Positions 7,657 through 17,858 of a DNA stretch of 64,000 bases are shown piece by piece. How positions within the stretch are numbered: the first letter of the stretch is position 1; every line of letters begins with the position of its first letter. The position numbers and the translations under genes were made by a program. The DNA is from Aquamicrobium defluvii (lineage in GTDB: Bacteria > Pseudomonadota > Alphaproteobacteria > Rhizobiales > Rhizobiaceae). The notes under the pieces are model-generated. The model was not told where the DNA came from, did no database searches, and saw nothing but the letters and a program-made list of their open reading frames with translations. The DNA is taken from NCBI RefSeq assembly GCF_004363725.1, contig NZ_SNZF01000011.1, positions 1-64,000 on the forward strand, given 5' to 3'.

Positions 7657-9162
7657 ATGAGCATCGAACTCCTGTCGCCGGCCGAGATGGCTCAAGCCGA
7701 TCGCAAGGCCATCGAAGCCGGGCCGTTCGACGGAATGGGCCTGATGCGCAACGCCGGCGCTGCCGTGGCGCGCGAGGTGCTCCGGCGCCATCCCGGCGCG
7801 GAGCGGGTGCATGTGCTGTGCGGACCGGGCAACAATGGCGGCGATGGCTATGTCGTGGCGCGGATGCTGGCCGAAAGCGGCGTTCCCGTTTCGCTGTGGG
7901 CGTCGGGGGAGCCCCGGCCGGACAGCGATGCGGCCCGCGCCGCCGGGGAGTGTCCGCTGAAGCCGATGCCGCTGGCCGGGTTTTCCGCACAAGCGGGGTC
8001 GGTCATCGTCGATGCGCTCTATGGAGCGGGACTTTCCCGGCCGGTCGATGGCGATTGCGCCCGCGCCGTCGAGCTGGTTTCGGCCCTCGGCTTGCCGGTG
8101 GTGGCCATCGACCTGCCGTCAGGAATCTCGGGCGAAAGCGGCAAGGCGATGGGCCCAGCCTTCCGGGCAGGGCTTACGGTTACGTTCGCGCGCAAAAAGC
8201 CCGGCCATTTGCTGATGCCCGGCAGGGAGTTTTGCGGGGAGGTCGCGCTCGCCGACATCGGCATATCCGATCCGATCATAGAAGGGCTGGGGGTGCAGAC
8301 CTTCGTGAACTGTCCGGAGCTCTGGCTTGCGGAGTTTCCGGTGCCGGGAGTCGATACGCACAAATACCGGCGCGGTCATGTCTGCGCCTTTTCGGGCGGG
8401 CCCGCATCCACCGGCGCGGCGCGTCTGTCGGCGCTTGCGGCCGCGCGCAGCGGGGCCGGGGCGGTGACTGTGCTTTCGCCGGGGAATGCACTGGCGGTGA
8501 ATGCGATGCATCTTACCTCGATCATGTTGCGCAAGACGGATGACCGGGATGAGCTGGATGCATTTCTTGCAGACCGGCATCCTTCGGCATTCGTGCTCGG
8601 CCCCGGTTTCGGGGTGGGAGAAAAGGCGCGTGCATTTGCAATGGCCGTGCTGGCTTCGCAGGCAGGTGTTGGGGGGCTGGTTCTGGATGCCGACGGCATC
8701 ACTTCTTTCCGTGAAGCGCCGGACGAACTTTTTGCCGCCGCGGCGAATGCCATGCCTGCCTTTGTCCTCACCCCGCACGATGGTGAGTTCGCCCGGCTGT
8801 TTCCCGATCTGGCTGCGGATGAGCGTTTGTCGAAACCGGATCGCGCAAGGCAGGCAGCGGCGCGGGCGCATGGCGTTGTGATCGCCAAGGGGCCCGACAC
8901 CGTGATTGCGGCACCGGATGGCCGCGCTGCCGTCAACCCAAACGGTGCGCCATGGCTGGCGACTGCCGGTTCGGGCGACGTGCTGGCAGGTCTCGTCGCC
9001 GGATTGCTGGCACAGGGCATGCCGGCATTCGAAGCGGCGTGCGCAGCAGTGTGGATGCATGCCGAAGCGGGCGTGCGCTTTGGGCCGGGCCTGATTGCAG
9101 AAGATCTGCCTCGGGCGCTGGTGCCGGTGCTGGCCGAACTTGTCGCTATGCGCTGCGGTTGA
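7657..9162 (+). CDS. nnr: Bifunctional NAD(P)H-hydrate epimerase / ADP-dependent hydratase-repair enzyme
   Basis: A 501-residue two-domain metabolite-repair enzyme. The N-terminal YjeF_N domain (about 1-210) epimerises damaged NAD(P)HX and carries CGPGNNGGDGY and VDALYGAGLSRP. The C-terminal carbohydrate-kinase-like domain (about 225-500) dehydrates (S)-NAD(P)HX using ADP and carries the VLGPGFG, LTPHDGEFARL and GSGDVLAG motifs. The start at 7657 (MSIELLSPAEM) has GGGGAA upstream and matches the usual family start; the open frame extends 37 codons further without similarity. It is divergent from glnB and 61 bases before valS, probably co-transcribed with it. Confidence 0.94.
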   Translation: MSIELLSPAEMAQADRKAIEAGPFDGMGLMRNAGAAVAREVLRRHPGAERVHVLCGPGNNGGDGYVVARMLAESGVPVSLWASGEPRPDSDAARAAGECPLKPMPLAGFSAQAGSVIVDALYGAGLSRPVDGDCARAVELVSALGLPVVAIDLPSGISGESGKAMGPAFRAGLTVTFARKKPGHLLMPGREFCGEVALADIGISDPIIEGLGVQTFVNCPELWLAEFPVPGVDTHKYRRGHVCAFSGGPASTGAARLSALAAARSGAGAVTVLSPGNALAVNAMHLTSIMLRKTDDRDELDAFLADRHPSAFVLGPGFGVGEKARAFAMAVLASQAGVGGLVLDADGITSFREAPDELFAAAANAMPAFVLTPHDGEFARLFPDLAADERLSKPDRARQAAARAHGVVIAKGPDTVIAAPDGRAAVNPNGAPWLATAGSGDVLAGLVAGLLAQGMPAFEAACAAVWMHAEAGVRFGPGLIAEDLPRALVPVLAELVAMRCG

Positions 9163-9223
9163 CTTGGAGCGGCCCTTCCGATTTACCGTGACGGCAAATC
9201 CCGACAGTCCGGATCTCAATTCC

Positions 9224-12007
9224 ATGCTTGAAAAAACCTACGACGCGAAAACCGTCGAGCCTAGAATCGCCAAAACCTGGGACGAGGCGGATGCTTTCCG
9301 GGCCGGCGCCGGTGCGGACGATGGCGCCGAAGCCTTTGCCATCGTCATTCCGCCGCCCAACGTTACCGGCTACCTGCACATGGGGCATGCGCTCAACAAC
9401 ACGCTACAGGATATACTGGTGCGCTTCGAGCGCATGCGCGGCAAGAACGTGCTCTGGCAGCCGGGCATGGATCATGCCGGGATCGCCACGCAGATGGTCG
9501 TCGAGCGCCGTCTGGCGGAGAAGAACATAAAGCGCCGCGACCTTGCCCGCGAGGAATTCATCGACAAGGTCTGGGAGTGGAAGGCCGAATCCGGCGGCGC
9601 CATCTTCAATCAGCTCAAGCGGCTGGGTGCCTCGTGCGACTGGTCGCGCGAGCGCTTCACCATGGACGAGGGGCTGTCGAAGGCTGTGCTCGAAGTCTTC
9701 GTCACGCTCTACAAGGAAGGGCTGATCTACAAGGACAAACGCCTTGTGAACTGGGACCCGAAGCTGCTGACGGCCATCTCCGACCTCGAGGTCGAGCAGA
9801 AGGAGGTTGATGGTCATCTGTGGCACTTCCGTTATCCGGTCGAGGGCGAAACCTACGATCCGGAGAACCCGGCCACCTATGTCACCGTCGCCACCACCCG
9901 GCCGGAAACCATGCTGGGCGACACCGGCGTTGCCGTCCATCCGGAAGACGAGCGCTACAGGAAGCTTGTCGGCCGCAATGTGGTGCTGCCGATTGTCGGC
10001 CGGGCCATTCCGGTCGTCGCAGATGAGTATTCGGATCCGGAGAAGGGCACCGGCGCGGTCAAGATCACGCCTGCGCACGACTTCAACGATTTCGAGGTGG
10101 GCCGCCGGCACAAGCTGCGTGCCATCAATATCCTCACCACCGAGGCGACCATCGACATCACGGACAATGACGACTTCCTCGAAGGCGTCGAGGTTACGCC
10201 GCTGCGCGAGGGCGTGTGGAACCAGCTTCACGGCATGGACCGCTTCGAGGCGCGCAAGCTGATCGTGCAGATCATGGAGGAGGGCGGTTTCCTGGCAAAG
10301 ATCGAGCCGCACCGCCACATGGTGCCGCATGGCGATCGTGGCGGCGTGCCGATCGAGCCTTTCCTGACCGACCAGTGGTATGTGAATGCCGCGGAACTGG
10401 CCAAGCCGGCCATCGCCTCGGTTCGCGAGGGGCGCACAAATTTCGTGCCGAAGAACTGGGAAAAGACCTATTTCGACTGGATGGAGAATATCCAGCCCTG
10501 GACGATCTCCCGCCAGCTCTGGTGGGGTCACCAGATTCCGGCGTGGTATGGTCCCGACGGTCATATCTTCGTGGAAAAGAGCGAGGAAGCGGCTCTCGAA
10601 GCGGCGATCCAGCACTATCTCGCCCATGAAGGGCCATGGAAGGCGTGGGTCGAGGAGCGGCTGGAGAATTTCGAGCCCGGCGCAATCCTGACGCGCGACG
10701 AAGACGTGCTCGACACATGGTTTTCATCGGCGCTGTGGCCGTTCTCCACGCTCGGCTGGCCGGACGAGACGCCTGAACTGAAGACCTACTATCAGACAGA
10801 CGTGCTGGTGACCGGCTTCGACATCATCTTCTTCTGGGTCGCCCGCATGATGATGATGGGCCTGCACTTCATGGACGAGGAGCCGTTCCACACCGTCTAT
10901 GTGCATGCTCTGGTGCGCGACAAGCACGGCGCCAAGATGTCGAAGTCCAAGGGCAACGTCATTGACCCGCTGGAACTGATCGACGAGTACGGTGCGGATG
11001 CACTGCGCTTCACGCTGGCGATCATGGCCGCGCAGGGGCGCGACGTGAAGCTCGATCCTGCCCGCATCGCCGGCTATCGCAATTTCGGCACCAAGCTGTG
11101 GAACGCCACGCGTTTCGCGCAGATGAACGGCGTCGTGCGCAACGACGAGTTCTGGCTGGGCGATGCGAAGCTGGCCGTCAACCGCTGGATTCTCACGGAG
11201 CTGACGCGGGCCGCGCGCGCAGTCACCGAGGGCATCACGAGCTATCGCTTCAACGAGGCGGCTGGCGCAGCCTATCGCTTTGTGTGGAATCTCGTCTGCG
11301 ACTGGTATGTCGAACTGCTGAAGCCCGTCTTCATGGGCGATGACGAGGCTGCCAAGGCCGAAAGCCGCGCCTGCTTCGCCTTCGTGCTCGATGAAATCTA
11401 CAAGCTGCTGCATCCCATGATGCCGTTCATGACCGAAGAGCTGTGGGCGCAGACAGCGGGCGAGGGACGCCAGCGCTCGACATTGCTGTGCCATGCGAAA
11501 TGGCCGGCGCCGGGGTTCGAGGACGGGGAAGCTGCCGCAGACATCAACTGGCTGGTCGACCTTGTTTCGGGCACCCGCTCGGTTCGTTCGGAAATGAACG
11601 TGCCCCCGGCTGCAATCGCCCCGCTGGTCGTTGTGGACGCCAATGAAATCACGCGCGAGCGACTGGTCCGCCATGAAAAGGCCATTCGCAGGCTGGCGCG
11701 CGTCGGCGAGATTTCGCTGGCGGATACGGCGCCGAAGGGCTCGGCGCAGCTTGTGCTGGGCGAGGCGACAATATGCCTGCCGCTCGGCGATCTGGTCGAT
11801 CTCAAGGCCGAAGAAGCGCGCTTGAAGAAGGAAATCGCCAAGGTTACCGAGGAAATCGCACGCCTTGCCAAAAAGCTTTCAAACGAAAAGTTCGTCGCCA
11901 ATGCGCCTGAAGAGGTTGTGACGGCCGAACGCGAGAAGCTTGCCGAGTTCGAGGAAACCCAGGCGCGGCTTGCCGTGGCGCTGGAGCGGGTGCGCTCAGC
12001 CGGCTGA
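9224..12007 (+). CDS. valS: Valyl-tRNA synthetase
   Basis: A 927-residue class I aminoacyl-tRNA synthetase that charges tRNA-Val. The HIGH motif appears as HMGH (52-55) in PPPNVTGYLHMGHAL, and KMSKS is at 571-575. The CP1 editing domain contains VATTRPETMLGDTGVAV, and a C-terminal coiled coil (about 860-927) is present, as is usual for ValS. I chose ATG 9224 (MLEKTYDAKTVEPRIA), which is where homologues begin; a GTG at 9188 would add 12 residues and the open frame continues to 9095 inside nnr. A strong terminator follows. Confidence 0.97.
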   Translation: MLEKTYDAKTVEPRIAKTWDEADAFRAGAGADDGAEAFAIVIPPPNVTGYLHMGHALNNTLQDILVRFERMRGKNVLWQPGMDHAGIATQMVVERRLAEKNIKRRDLAREEFIDKVWEWKAESGGAIFNQLKRLGASCDWSRERFTMDEGLSKAVLEVFVTLYKEGLIYKDKRLVNWDPKLLTAISDLEVEQKEVDGHLWHFRYPVEGETYDPENPATYVTVATTRPETMLGDTGVAVHPEDERYRKLVGRNVVLPIVGRAIPVVADEYSDPEKGTGAVKITPAHDFNDFEVGRRHKLRAINILTTEATIDITDNDDFLEGVEVTPLREGVWNQLHGMDRFEARKLIVQIMEEGGFLAKIEPHRHMVPHGDRGGVPIEPFLTDQWYVNAAELAKPAIASVREGRTNFVPKNWEKTYFDWMENIQPWTISRQLWWGHQIPAWYGPDGHIFVEKSEEAALEAAIQHYLAHEGPWKAWVEERLENFEPGAILTRDEDVLDTWFSSALWPFSTLGWPDETPELKTYYQTDVLVTGFDIIFFWVARMMMMGLHFMDEEPFHTVYVHALVRDKHGAKMSKSKGNVIDPLELIDEYGADALRFTLAIMAAQGRDVKLDPARIAGYRNFGTKLWNATRFAQMNGVVRNDEFWLGDAKLAVNRWILTELTRAARAVTEGITSYRFNEAAGAAYRFVWNLVCDWYVELLKPVFMGDDEAAKAESRACFAFVLDEIYKLLHPMMPFMTEELWAQTAGEGRQRSTLLCHAKWPAPGFEDGEAAADINWLVDLVSGTRSVRSEMNVPPAAIAPLVVVDANEITRERLVRHEKAIRRLARVGEISLADTAPKGSAQLVLGEATICLPLGDLVDLKAEEARLKKEIAKVTEEIARLAKKLSNEKFVANAPEEVVTAEREKLAEFEETQARLAVALERVRSAG

Positions 12008-12027
12008 GGCAAACGCCCCGGACAGAG

Positions 12028-12068
12028 AAAAGGCCCGATGACCGGTTGCGGTCATCGGGCCTTTTTCC
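12028..12068. terminator. Bidirectional terminator after valS
   Basis: AAGGCCCGATGACCG pairs with CGGTCATCGGGCCTT around a short GTTG loop, followed by TTTTT and preceded by AAAA. It is a classic strong intrinsic terminator 20 bases after valS. Confidence 0.93.
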
Positions 12069-12149
12069 TTGCGGCTGATTCGCAGCCGTTTCCTATCAAT
12101 ATCTTACGTTTCGTCACCTGTGGCGGTGCCGGTTACCGCTGCGTCAGAG

Positions 12150-12165
12150 TTGACGTAAACGGAAG
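12150..12165. promoter_or_regulatory. ACGTAAACG-type motif upstream of the FadL-like gene
   Basis: TTGACGTAAACGGAA partly matches the alphaproteobacterial LiuR-type operator (a palindrome around ACGTTTACGT) that controls branched-chain amino acid and acyl-CoA catabolism. The second half-site is poor. The link to a long-chain fatty acid porin gene is suggestive only. Confidence 0.25.
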
Positions 12166-12431
12166 ATTCGAGCCCATTGTTGCCAGAATGTAACAGTTCG
12201 GGGCTTAGAGGCCGAAAATTCGGATTTTTGAAAGGTATCTGGCTTCATATGTTTCAGGTTCAAGGGATTCGATGCCCGAAAATGGCAATTTCATCCCTTC
12301 TGGAAAGTTGTTGCCAAGACTGTCCGATGCTGCGGAGATTTTTCGTACTTGTACGCCATGAACATCGATCTTGCATCGCCGGGCGGAATTGAGTCTAGCT
12401 GACAATTACGAACTTTCGGGGAGAGGAATTC

Positions 12432-13553
12432 ATGAATAAAAAGGGTTTCGCGGCGCTTGCTGGAGCAACGGCGCTTTCTCTTCTTGGCGCTGCTGCGGCC
12501 AACGCAGGCGGCTTCTCGCGTGGCACCGCGGATACGGACATTCTGTTCGAGCAGGGCAATTTCAACGTGCGCACCAGCGTCACGGTGGTGAGCCCAGAAC
12601 GCAAGATCGTCAGCGGTGCATCGAATATCGGCCACGATTATGCTGACAGCTACGTCATGCCTTCGCTGGCCGCCAAGTTCCGTATTTCGGACAATCTGTC
12701 ATGCGCGGGCACGATTGCGAACTCGTTCGGTGCGGCGTCTTCTTTCGATGCCCCGCGTGCACCGGCTTCGGGCATCCCATTCGGAAAGCTCGAGGAAAAA
12801 TTCACGGTTATGGAATATGGCGCAACCTGTGCTGTGGGTTTCGATCTAAGCAAAGGAAGGTTGTCCTTCATTGCCGGCGCGTATGTCGATGATTTCGATT
12901 ATGATCTATCGGTGCGCCATCCAGCATTTGGGACTGGCACAGGTACCGTCGATCTTTCGGGAACCGCTTGGGGATGGCGCGCGGGGCTTGCTTATGAAAT
13001 CCCCGATATCGCGCTGCGCGGACAGCTTCTCTATCGCTCTGGCACCAAGATTGAAGCGAGTGGTTCAACGGCCGGGGCACTCATGGGGCCTGGCACTGCG
13101 GAAGGTCAGGGAAAGCTTCCCCAGAGCATCGAGGCCAAGTTTCAAACCGGCATAGCACCGGGTTGGCTGGCATATGGTTCCGTGAAGTGGACTGATTGGT
13201 CGGTCAACAAGACTTTGGATCTCACGACCAATGTTGGCTTCAACAACAATAACGATTATTACTGGCGTGATGGCTGGACCGTCATGGGCGGTATAGGTCA
13301 TTCGTTTAACGAGAAGATCTCAGGAACCGCATTCCTCATGTGGGATCGTGGCACCTCGACTGGTTGGGATCTGCACGGCGATGTGCTTACGCTTGGCACT
13401 GGCCTCATCATGAAGGACGGGTTTGGCGAATTGCGTCTCGGGGGCGGCGTTTCTCGTGTAGGCTCCATAAAGGAAACGAAGACGACAGGGCTCTATGCGG
13501 TAGGCCACGGTTGGTCCTTCTCGGGCCTTGCCGGTTACAGCCTGAAGTGGTGA
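12432..13553 (+). CDS. OmpP1/FadL-family outer membrane transporter
   Basis: A 373-residue outer-membrane beta-barrel expected to pass long-chain fatty acids or other hydrophobic compounds. Residues 1-26 are a signal peptide ending ANA before GGFSRGTAD. An N-terminal plug-like segment with GGFSRGTADTDILFEQGN follows, then many alternating amphipathic strands; the protein ends in LKW with the C-terminal aromatic residue needed for barrel insertion. It is shorter than E. coli FadL (about 420 mature residues) but typical of the rhizobial group. ATG 12432 has GGGGAGAGG upstream. Codon use and GC are a little lower than in flanking genes. It stands alone between two terminators. Confidence 0.88.
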   Translation: MNKKGFAALAGATALSLLGAAAANAGGFSRGTADTDILFEQGNFNVRTSVTVVSPERKIVSGASNIGHDYADSYVMPSLAAKFRISDNLSCAGTIANSFGAASSFDAPRAPASGIPFGKLEEKFTVMEYGATCAVGFDLSKGRLSFIAGAYVDDFDYDLSVRHPAFGTGTGTVDLSGTAWGWRAGLAYEIPDIALRGQLLYRSGTKIEASGSTAGALMGPGTAEGQGKLPQSIEAKFQTGIAPGWLAYGSVKWTDWSVNKTLDLTTNVGFNNNNDYYWRDGWTVMGGIGHSFNEKISGTAFLMWDRGTSTGWDLHGDVLTLGTGLIMKDGFGELRLGGGVSRVGSIKETKTTGLYAVGHGWSFSGLAGYSLKW

Positions 13554-13896
13554 GACAGACATCCGAAGAACTGAAAGCCCGGCTTGTCCGGGCTTTCTTC
13601 TTTTGAAATCAAAGCATTGCCAAGTTTTCCGGAAACCTTTTGGCAGCTTGGGTTCACCTTCGGTTAGCGACGTCGCCAGTTTGTTGTGATTCTGCAACAG
13701 TCGTTCAACTTCCCTTGTGCTAGTCCTGCCGCAGCGAGAACCGCCCACTTCCCGCCATAAACCCGGAGCACTTCATTAAGGCCCCGGAAAAAAGCGGAAA
13801 GAACAACATAAGGGGGCCCGCAGGATATTCGGTTTGCAGGCGCATCGGCTGACAATGAAGCTGCAGGCCGGCGGAGTGGCAGGCGCAAGGAAGAGT
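13554..13896. other. Intergenic region between the FadL-type gene and exoR
   Basis: Besides the terminator at 13573-13604, these 343 bases show no supported gene or structured RNA. The exoR promoter must lie here; I could not fix its hexamers. The end of the region may be coding if exoR starts at ATG 13855 or earlier. Confidence 0.45.
13573..13604 (+). terminator. Terminator of the FadL-type gene
   Basis: GAAAGCCCGG pairs with CCGGGCTTTC over 10 bp around a CTTGT loop, followed by TTCTTTTG. It lies 20 bases after the stop codon. Confidence 0.88.
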
Positions 13897-14823
13897 ATGG
13901 AAGTCCCGGTTATTTCCCGCTCAGGCTCGATGATCCTCCCTGTGATGGAACGGGGCACACGTGCACGCCTGTTGCTTCCGGACGCAAGATCCGGAGAGGC
14001 GGGCTTTTTCGTGCGCTTGCTTCGCTGCTGTCTCATGGGCGCTGTCGTTGCCTGCGCTTCTGTCTCCGGTGCTTATCCGGCACTGGCTTTTGACGACAAG
14101 GTTTTCGACGACAAGACCGGGGTGAAGCCGAAGTCCAATCCCTTCGCGGTATTCCGTTTCGCCTTCTCCGCTTATCACAGCGGGCACAAGGAACAGGCTG
14201 TCGAGGCTTACCGCTACGCTGCCGAGAACGGCCAGATCGGCGCCACCTGGAAGCTCGCGCGCATGTATGCCGAGGGCGATGGCGTCGCCCGCAACGATTA
14301 TGAAGCCTTCAAGTTCTTCAGCGAGATAGCCGATCAGGACGTGGAGCCGGGCTCGCCGGAAGAAAGCTACGTTTCGGATGCGCTGGTGGCGCTCGGCGAC
14401 TATATGAAGAAGGGCATACCGGGCACCCCTGTGCAGCCGGACCCTGTGGCCGCACAGGAATATTTCATGCGCGCAGCCGCCAGTTATCGCAATCCCAATG
14501 CCCAGTACGAGATGGGCAAGATGTTCCTGAATGGTGAGGGCGGCATGAAGGCCAGCACCAGACAGGCCGGCCGCTGGCTTCAGCTCGCAGCAGAGAAAGG
14601 CCATGCCGGCGCGCAGGCTACGCTCGGCAATCTGCTCTTCCACAGCGGCAAGGTGGTGCGCGGTCTGGCCATGATGACCGCCGCGCTGGAACGCGCGCAA
14701 CCGGCCGATCAGAGCTGGATACGCAATATGCAGGAAGAAGCCTTTGCACTGGCCCCGGAGGCGGATCGCCGCACCGCCATCGCCTTGGCCGACGATATGC
14801 TGGCCAGAGGCATCAACCAGTAG
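13897..14823 (+). CDS. exoR: ExoR-like periplasmic regulator with Sel1 repeats
   Basis: The homologue of rhizobial ExoR, a periplasmic protein that binds the sensor kinase ExoS and holds the ExoS-ChvI system off, repressing succinoglycan and controlling motility and envelope genes. A signal peptide core (RLLRCCLMGAVVACASVSG) ends at YPALA before FDDK. Sel1/TPR-like repeats follow, with AAENGQIGATWKLARMYAEGDGV, the QYEMGKMFLNGEGG repeat and AAEKGHAGAQATLGNLLF. The start is uncertain. ATG 13897 has AAGGAAGAG upstream but leaves about 40 residues before the signal peptide; ATG 13855 is further upstream; GTG 14011 would give a normal 26-residue signal peptide, with a more distant GGAGAGG. Confidence 0.88.
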   Translation: MEVPVISRSGSMILPVMERGTRARLLLPDARSGEAGFFVRLLRCCLMGAVVACASVSGAYPALAFDDKVFDDKTGVKPKSNPFAVFRFAFSAYHSGHKEQAVEAYRYAAENGQIGATWKLARMYAEGDGVARNDYEAFKFFSEIADQDVEPGSPEESYVSDALVALGDYMKKGIPGTPVQPDPVAAQEYFMRAAASYRNPNAQYEMGKMFLNGEGGMKASTRQAGRWLQLAAEKGHAGAQATLGNLLFHSGKVVRGLAMMTAALERAQPADQSWIRNMQEEAFALAPEADRRTAIALADDMLARGINQ

Positions 14824-14843
14824 CGCCCCGCCCGATTGTGTTT

Positions 14844-14879
14844 CCGGCAGAAACCTTTTTCGCCGGCAGAAACCTTTTT
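14844..14879. repeat. Tandem duplication downstream of exoR
   Basis: The 17-base unit CCGGCAGAAACCTTTTT occurs perfectly twice, at 14844-14860 and 14863-14879, a period of 19 bases. It follows the exoR stop by 20 bases. Each unit ends in a T-run but no clear stem precedes it. Confidence 0.85.
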
Positions 14880-14937
14880 AGATTACGGATCAGGCAGTTA
14901 AGCGCTCTGTCTGAATCTCCGTCTCAGCCTGAAATGT

Positions 14938-15733
<796 letters not shown>

Positions 15734-15853
15734 AAATTCTCGCGACTATTTCAAACAGTTCTTGATGGCCTGTTGGCCGGATCGCTGCGATCCTGCACTA
15801 TCGCGGCAACCGATGGAACCCGTTTCCGGCTGCTGCGCGAAGGGAGGACACAT

Positions 15854-17341
15854 ATGTCAACAGCATCGACGCATCCCGTCGACGAGATGCTGCCTGCGCC
15901 GCGTCTTTTCACGCTCGGCCTTCAGCATGTCCTTGTCATGTATGCCGGCGCCATCGCGGTGCCGCTGATTGTAGGCAGGGCGCTGCAACTGGAGCCAGCC
16001 GACGTCGCGTTCCTGATCTCCGCCGACCTGTTCGTGTGCGGTATCGTTTCAATTCTGCAATCGTTTGGCGCCAGCCGGTGGTTCGGGATCAAGCTTCCGG
16101 TCATGATGGGGGTAACCTTCGCGGCTGTCGGCCCGATGGTGTCGATGGCGGTTGCCAATCCGGGGCACGAAGGCGCGCGCATGATCTTCGGCGCGATCAT
16201 AGGCGCGGGCATCATAACCATCATTATCGCGCCTTTCGTCAGCCGCATGTTGCGCCTGTTTCCGCCTGTGGTGACCGGCACGATCATTCTCGTCATCGGC
16301 GTTTCGATCATGAAGATCGGCATCAACTGGATTTTCGGGATGCCGGTCGGGCCGACCGCGCCGAAAATCATCAATCCTGAACACGCCGCATGGCTCAAGG
16401 CCATGACCGAAGCCGCCGGCGCCGAAGGTTCGGTCGTCCCGGCTGTTCCCGCCGGGCTGGCGCTTGCGCCGACGGTGCCGAACGCTGCCTACGCGCCTGT
16501 TTCCAATATCGTCCTTTCGCTGGTGGTGCTTGCCATCGTCGTCGGCGTCGCCCGCTTCGCGAAAGGGTTCCTGTCGAATGTGGCGGTGCTGATCGGCATC
16601 GTCGCAGGCGGCGTGATCGCCGGGGCGCTCGGCATGATGCACTTCGAGAAGGTCGCCAATGCCGCCTGGTTCGCGCCCATCATGCCGTTCCACTTCGGCG
16701 CGCCGATCTTCGACCCGGTGCTTATCCTCACCATGGTTCTGGTGATGATCGTCGTGCTGATCGAATCGACCGGCATGTTCCTTGCGCTGGGCGAGATGAC
16801 CGGCAAGAAGATCACGCCGGAATCGCTGTCGGCGGGCTTGCGCATGGACGGGCTGGGCACGGTGCTCGGCGGGGTGTTCAACACCTTCCCCTACACCAGC
16901 TTTTCGCAGAATGTCGGGCTGGTGGGCGTCACCGGCATCCGCAGCCGGTTCGTTTGCGTCGCGGGCGGCGTGATCATGGTGGTGCTGGGGCTGATCCCGA
17001 AGATGGGTGCGCTTGTCGAGGCGGTTCCGACCGTGGTGCTGGGCGGTGCCGGCATCGTCATGTTCGGCATGGTGGCGGCAACCGGAATCCGGATCCTGGG
17101 CGCGGTGGATTTCAAGGGCAATCGCAACAATCTTTTCGTGGTCGCGATCTCGCTCGGCTTCGGCATGATTCCCGTGGTCGCGCCCGACTTCCACATCTGG
17201 CTGCCGAAGGCGGTCGGTCCGCTGGTCGATTCCGGCATCCTGCTGGCATCCATTGCCGCAGTGCTGCTCAACCTGATCTTCAACGGGGCCACGGGCGACG
17301 AGCATGGCCTGAAGAAGGCGGCGCTTTCGGCCGAAGCCTGA
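15854..17341 (+). CDS. NCS2-family nucleobase (xanthine/uric acid-type) permease
   Basis: A 495-residue inner-membrane nucleobase:cation symporter of the NCS2 (xanthine-uracil permease) family, with about 12-14 hydrophobic segments. The family signature region around [15 protein letters not shown] is present after NTFPYTSF, and TM1 contains [20 protein letters not shown]. The transported base cannot be fixed from sequence; family members of this sub-branch usually carry xanthine or urate. The start at 15854 ([12 protein letters not shown]) has AGGGAGG 7 bases upstream; an 84-codon upstream open frame overlapping xthA is not coding. It ends at a bidirectional terminator shared with erpA. Confidence 0.9.
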   Translation: MSTASTHPVDEMLPAPRLFTLGLQHVLVMYAGAIAVPLIVGRALQLEPADVAFLISADLFVCGIVSILQSFGASRWFGIKLPVMMGVTFAAVGPMVSMAVANPGHEGARMIFGAIIGAGIITIIIAPFVSRMLRLFPPVVTGTIILVIGVSIMKIGINWIFGMPVGPTAPKIINPEHAAWLKAMTEAAGAEGSVVPAVPAGLALAPTVPNAAYAPVSNIVLSLVVLAIVVGVARFAKGFLSNVAVLIGIVAGGVIAGALGMMHFEKVANAAWFAPIMPFHFGAPIFDPVLILTMVLVMIVVLIESTGMFLALGEMTGKKITPESLSAGLRMDGLGTVLGGVFNTFPYTSFSQNVGLVGVTGIRSRFVCVAGGVIMVVLGLIPKMGALVEAVPTVVLGGAGIVMFGMVAATGIRILGAVDFKGNRNNLFVVAISLGFGMIPVVAPDFHIWLPKAVGPLVDSGILLASIAAVLLNLIFNGATGDEHGLKKAALSAEA

Positions 17342-17362
17342 TTGCGGCGGAGCCCAAACGAG

Positions 17363-17390
17363 AAAAAGGCCGCCATCTGGCGGCCTTTTC
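17363..17390. terminator. Bidirectional terminator between the permease gene and erpA
   Basis: AAAAAGGCCGCC and GGCGGCCTTTT form a GC-rich stem around an ATCT loop, flanked by A- and T-runs that serve both convergent genes. Confidence 0.92.
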
Positions 17391-17408
17391 CTGTTGTGCC
17401 TGGGAAGT

Positions 17409-17756
17409 TCAGATCGAGAAGCTGGTGCCGCAGCCGCAGGATGCAACCGCATTCGGGTTCCGGATCTGGAACGACTGGCCCATCAGGTCGTCAACGAAAT
17501 CAATGACCGAACCGCCCATGTAAACCAGCGAGATGTCATCGATGAGAACTCTTGCACCATCCCTTTCGATGGCTATGTCGCCTTCATCGGCGCCCTCGAC
17601 CAGATCGAACTTGTAGGAAAAGCCGGAACAGCCGCCGCCTTCCACGGAGACGCGAAGGGCGGTCTTGCCGGGCTCGTTGGAAACGATGTGCGCAATGCGC
17701 CTTGCGGCTGCTTCGGTTACTTCGACATTTGCAATTTCGGCGGCGTTCGCGCTCAT
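17409..17756 (-). CDS. erpA: Iron-sulfur cluster insertion protein (A-type carrier)
   Basis: A 115-residue HesB/IscA-type carrier that delivers Fe-S clusters to apoproteins in the cytosol. The three conserved cysteines are Cys43 (GGGCSGFSY) and Cys107/Cys109 (SCGCGTSF). The [19 protein letters not shown] block with FQIRNPNA is typical of ErpA. ATG 17756 is the natural start. It is divergent from dgt, an arrangement common in rhizobia, with a 102-base spacer. No IscR or RirA box was recognised there. Confidence 0.93.
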   Translation of the reverse strand: MSANAAEIANVEVTEAAARRIAHIVSNEPGKTALRVSVEGGGCSGFSYKFDLVEGADEGDIAIERDGARVLIDDISLVYMGGSVIDFVDDLMGQSFQIRNPNAVASCGCGTSFSI

Positions 17757-17858
17757 GGCGTCACCTTGCTTTTGATTTCGCTTGATAGGTATGTACGTCG
17801 TGCCATCAAGTCAACAATCGGTCGTCGGCACTGCGTGCGCGGCACCGCCGGGGAAAGC

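Larger units (their letters stand above)
12008..12431. other. Intergenic region before the FadL-type gene
   Basis: These 424 bases contain the valS terminator (12028-12068) and then about 360 bases of lower GC with no supported gene. An acyl-CoA-regulator-like motif is at 12150-12165. The length suggests a regulated promoter for the following outer-membrane protein gene. Confidence 0.45.
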
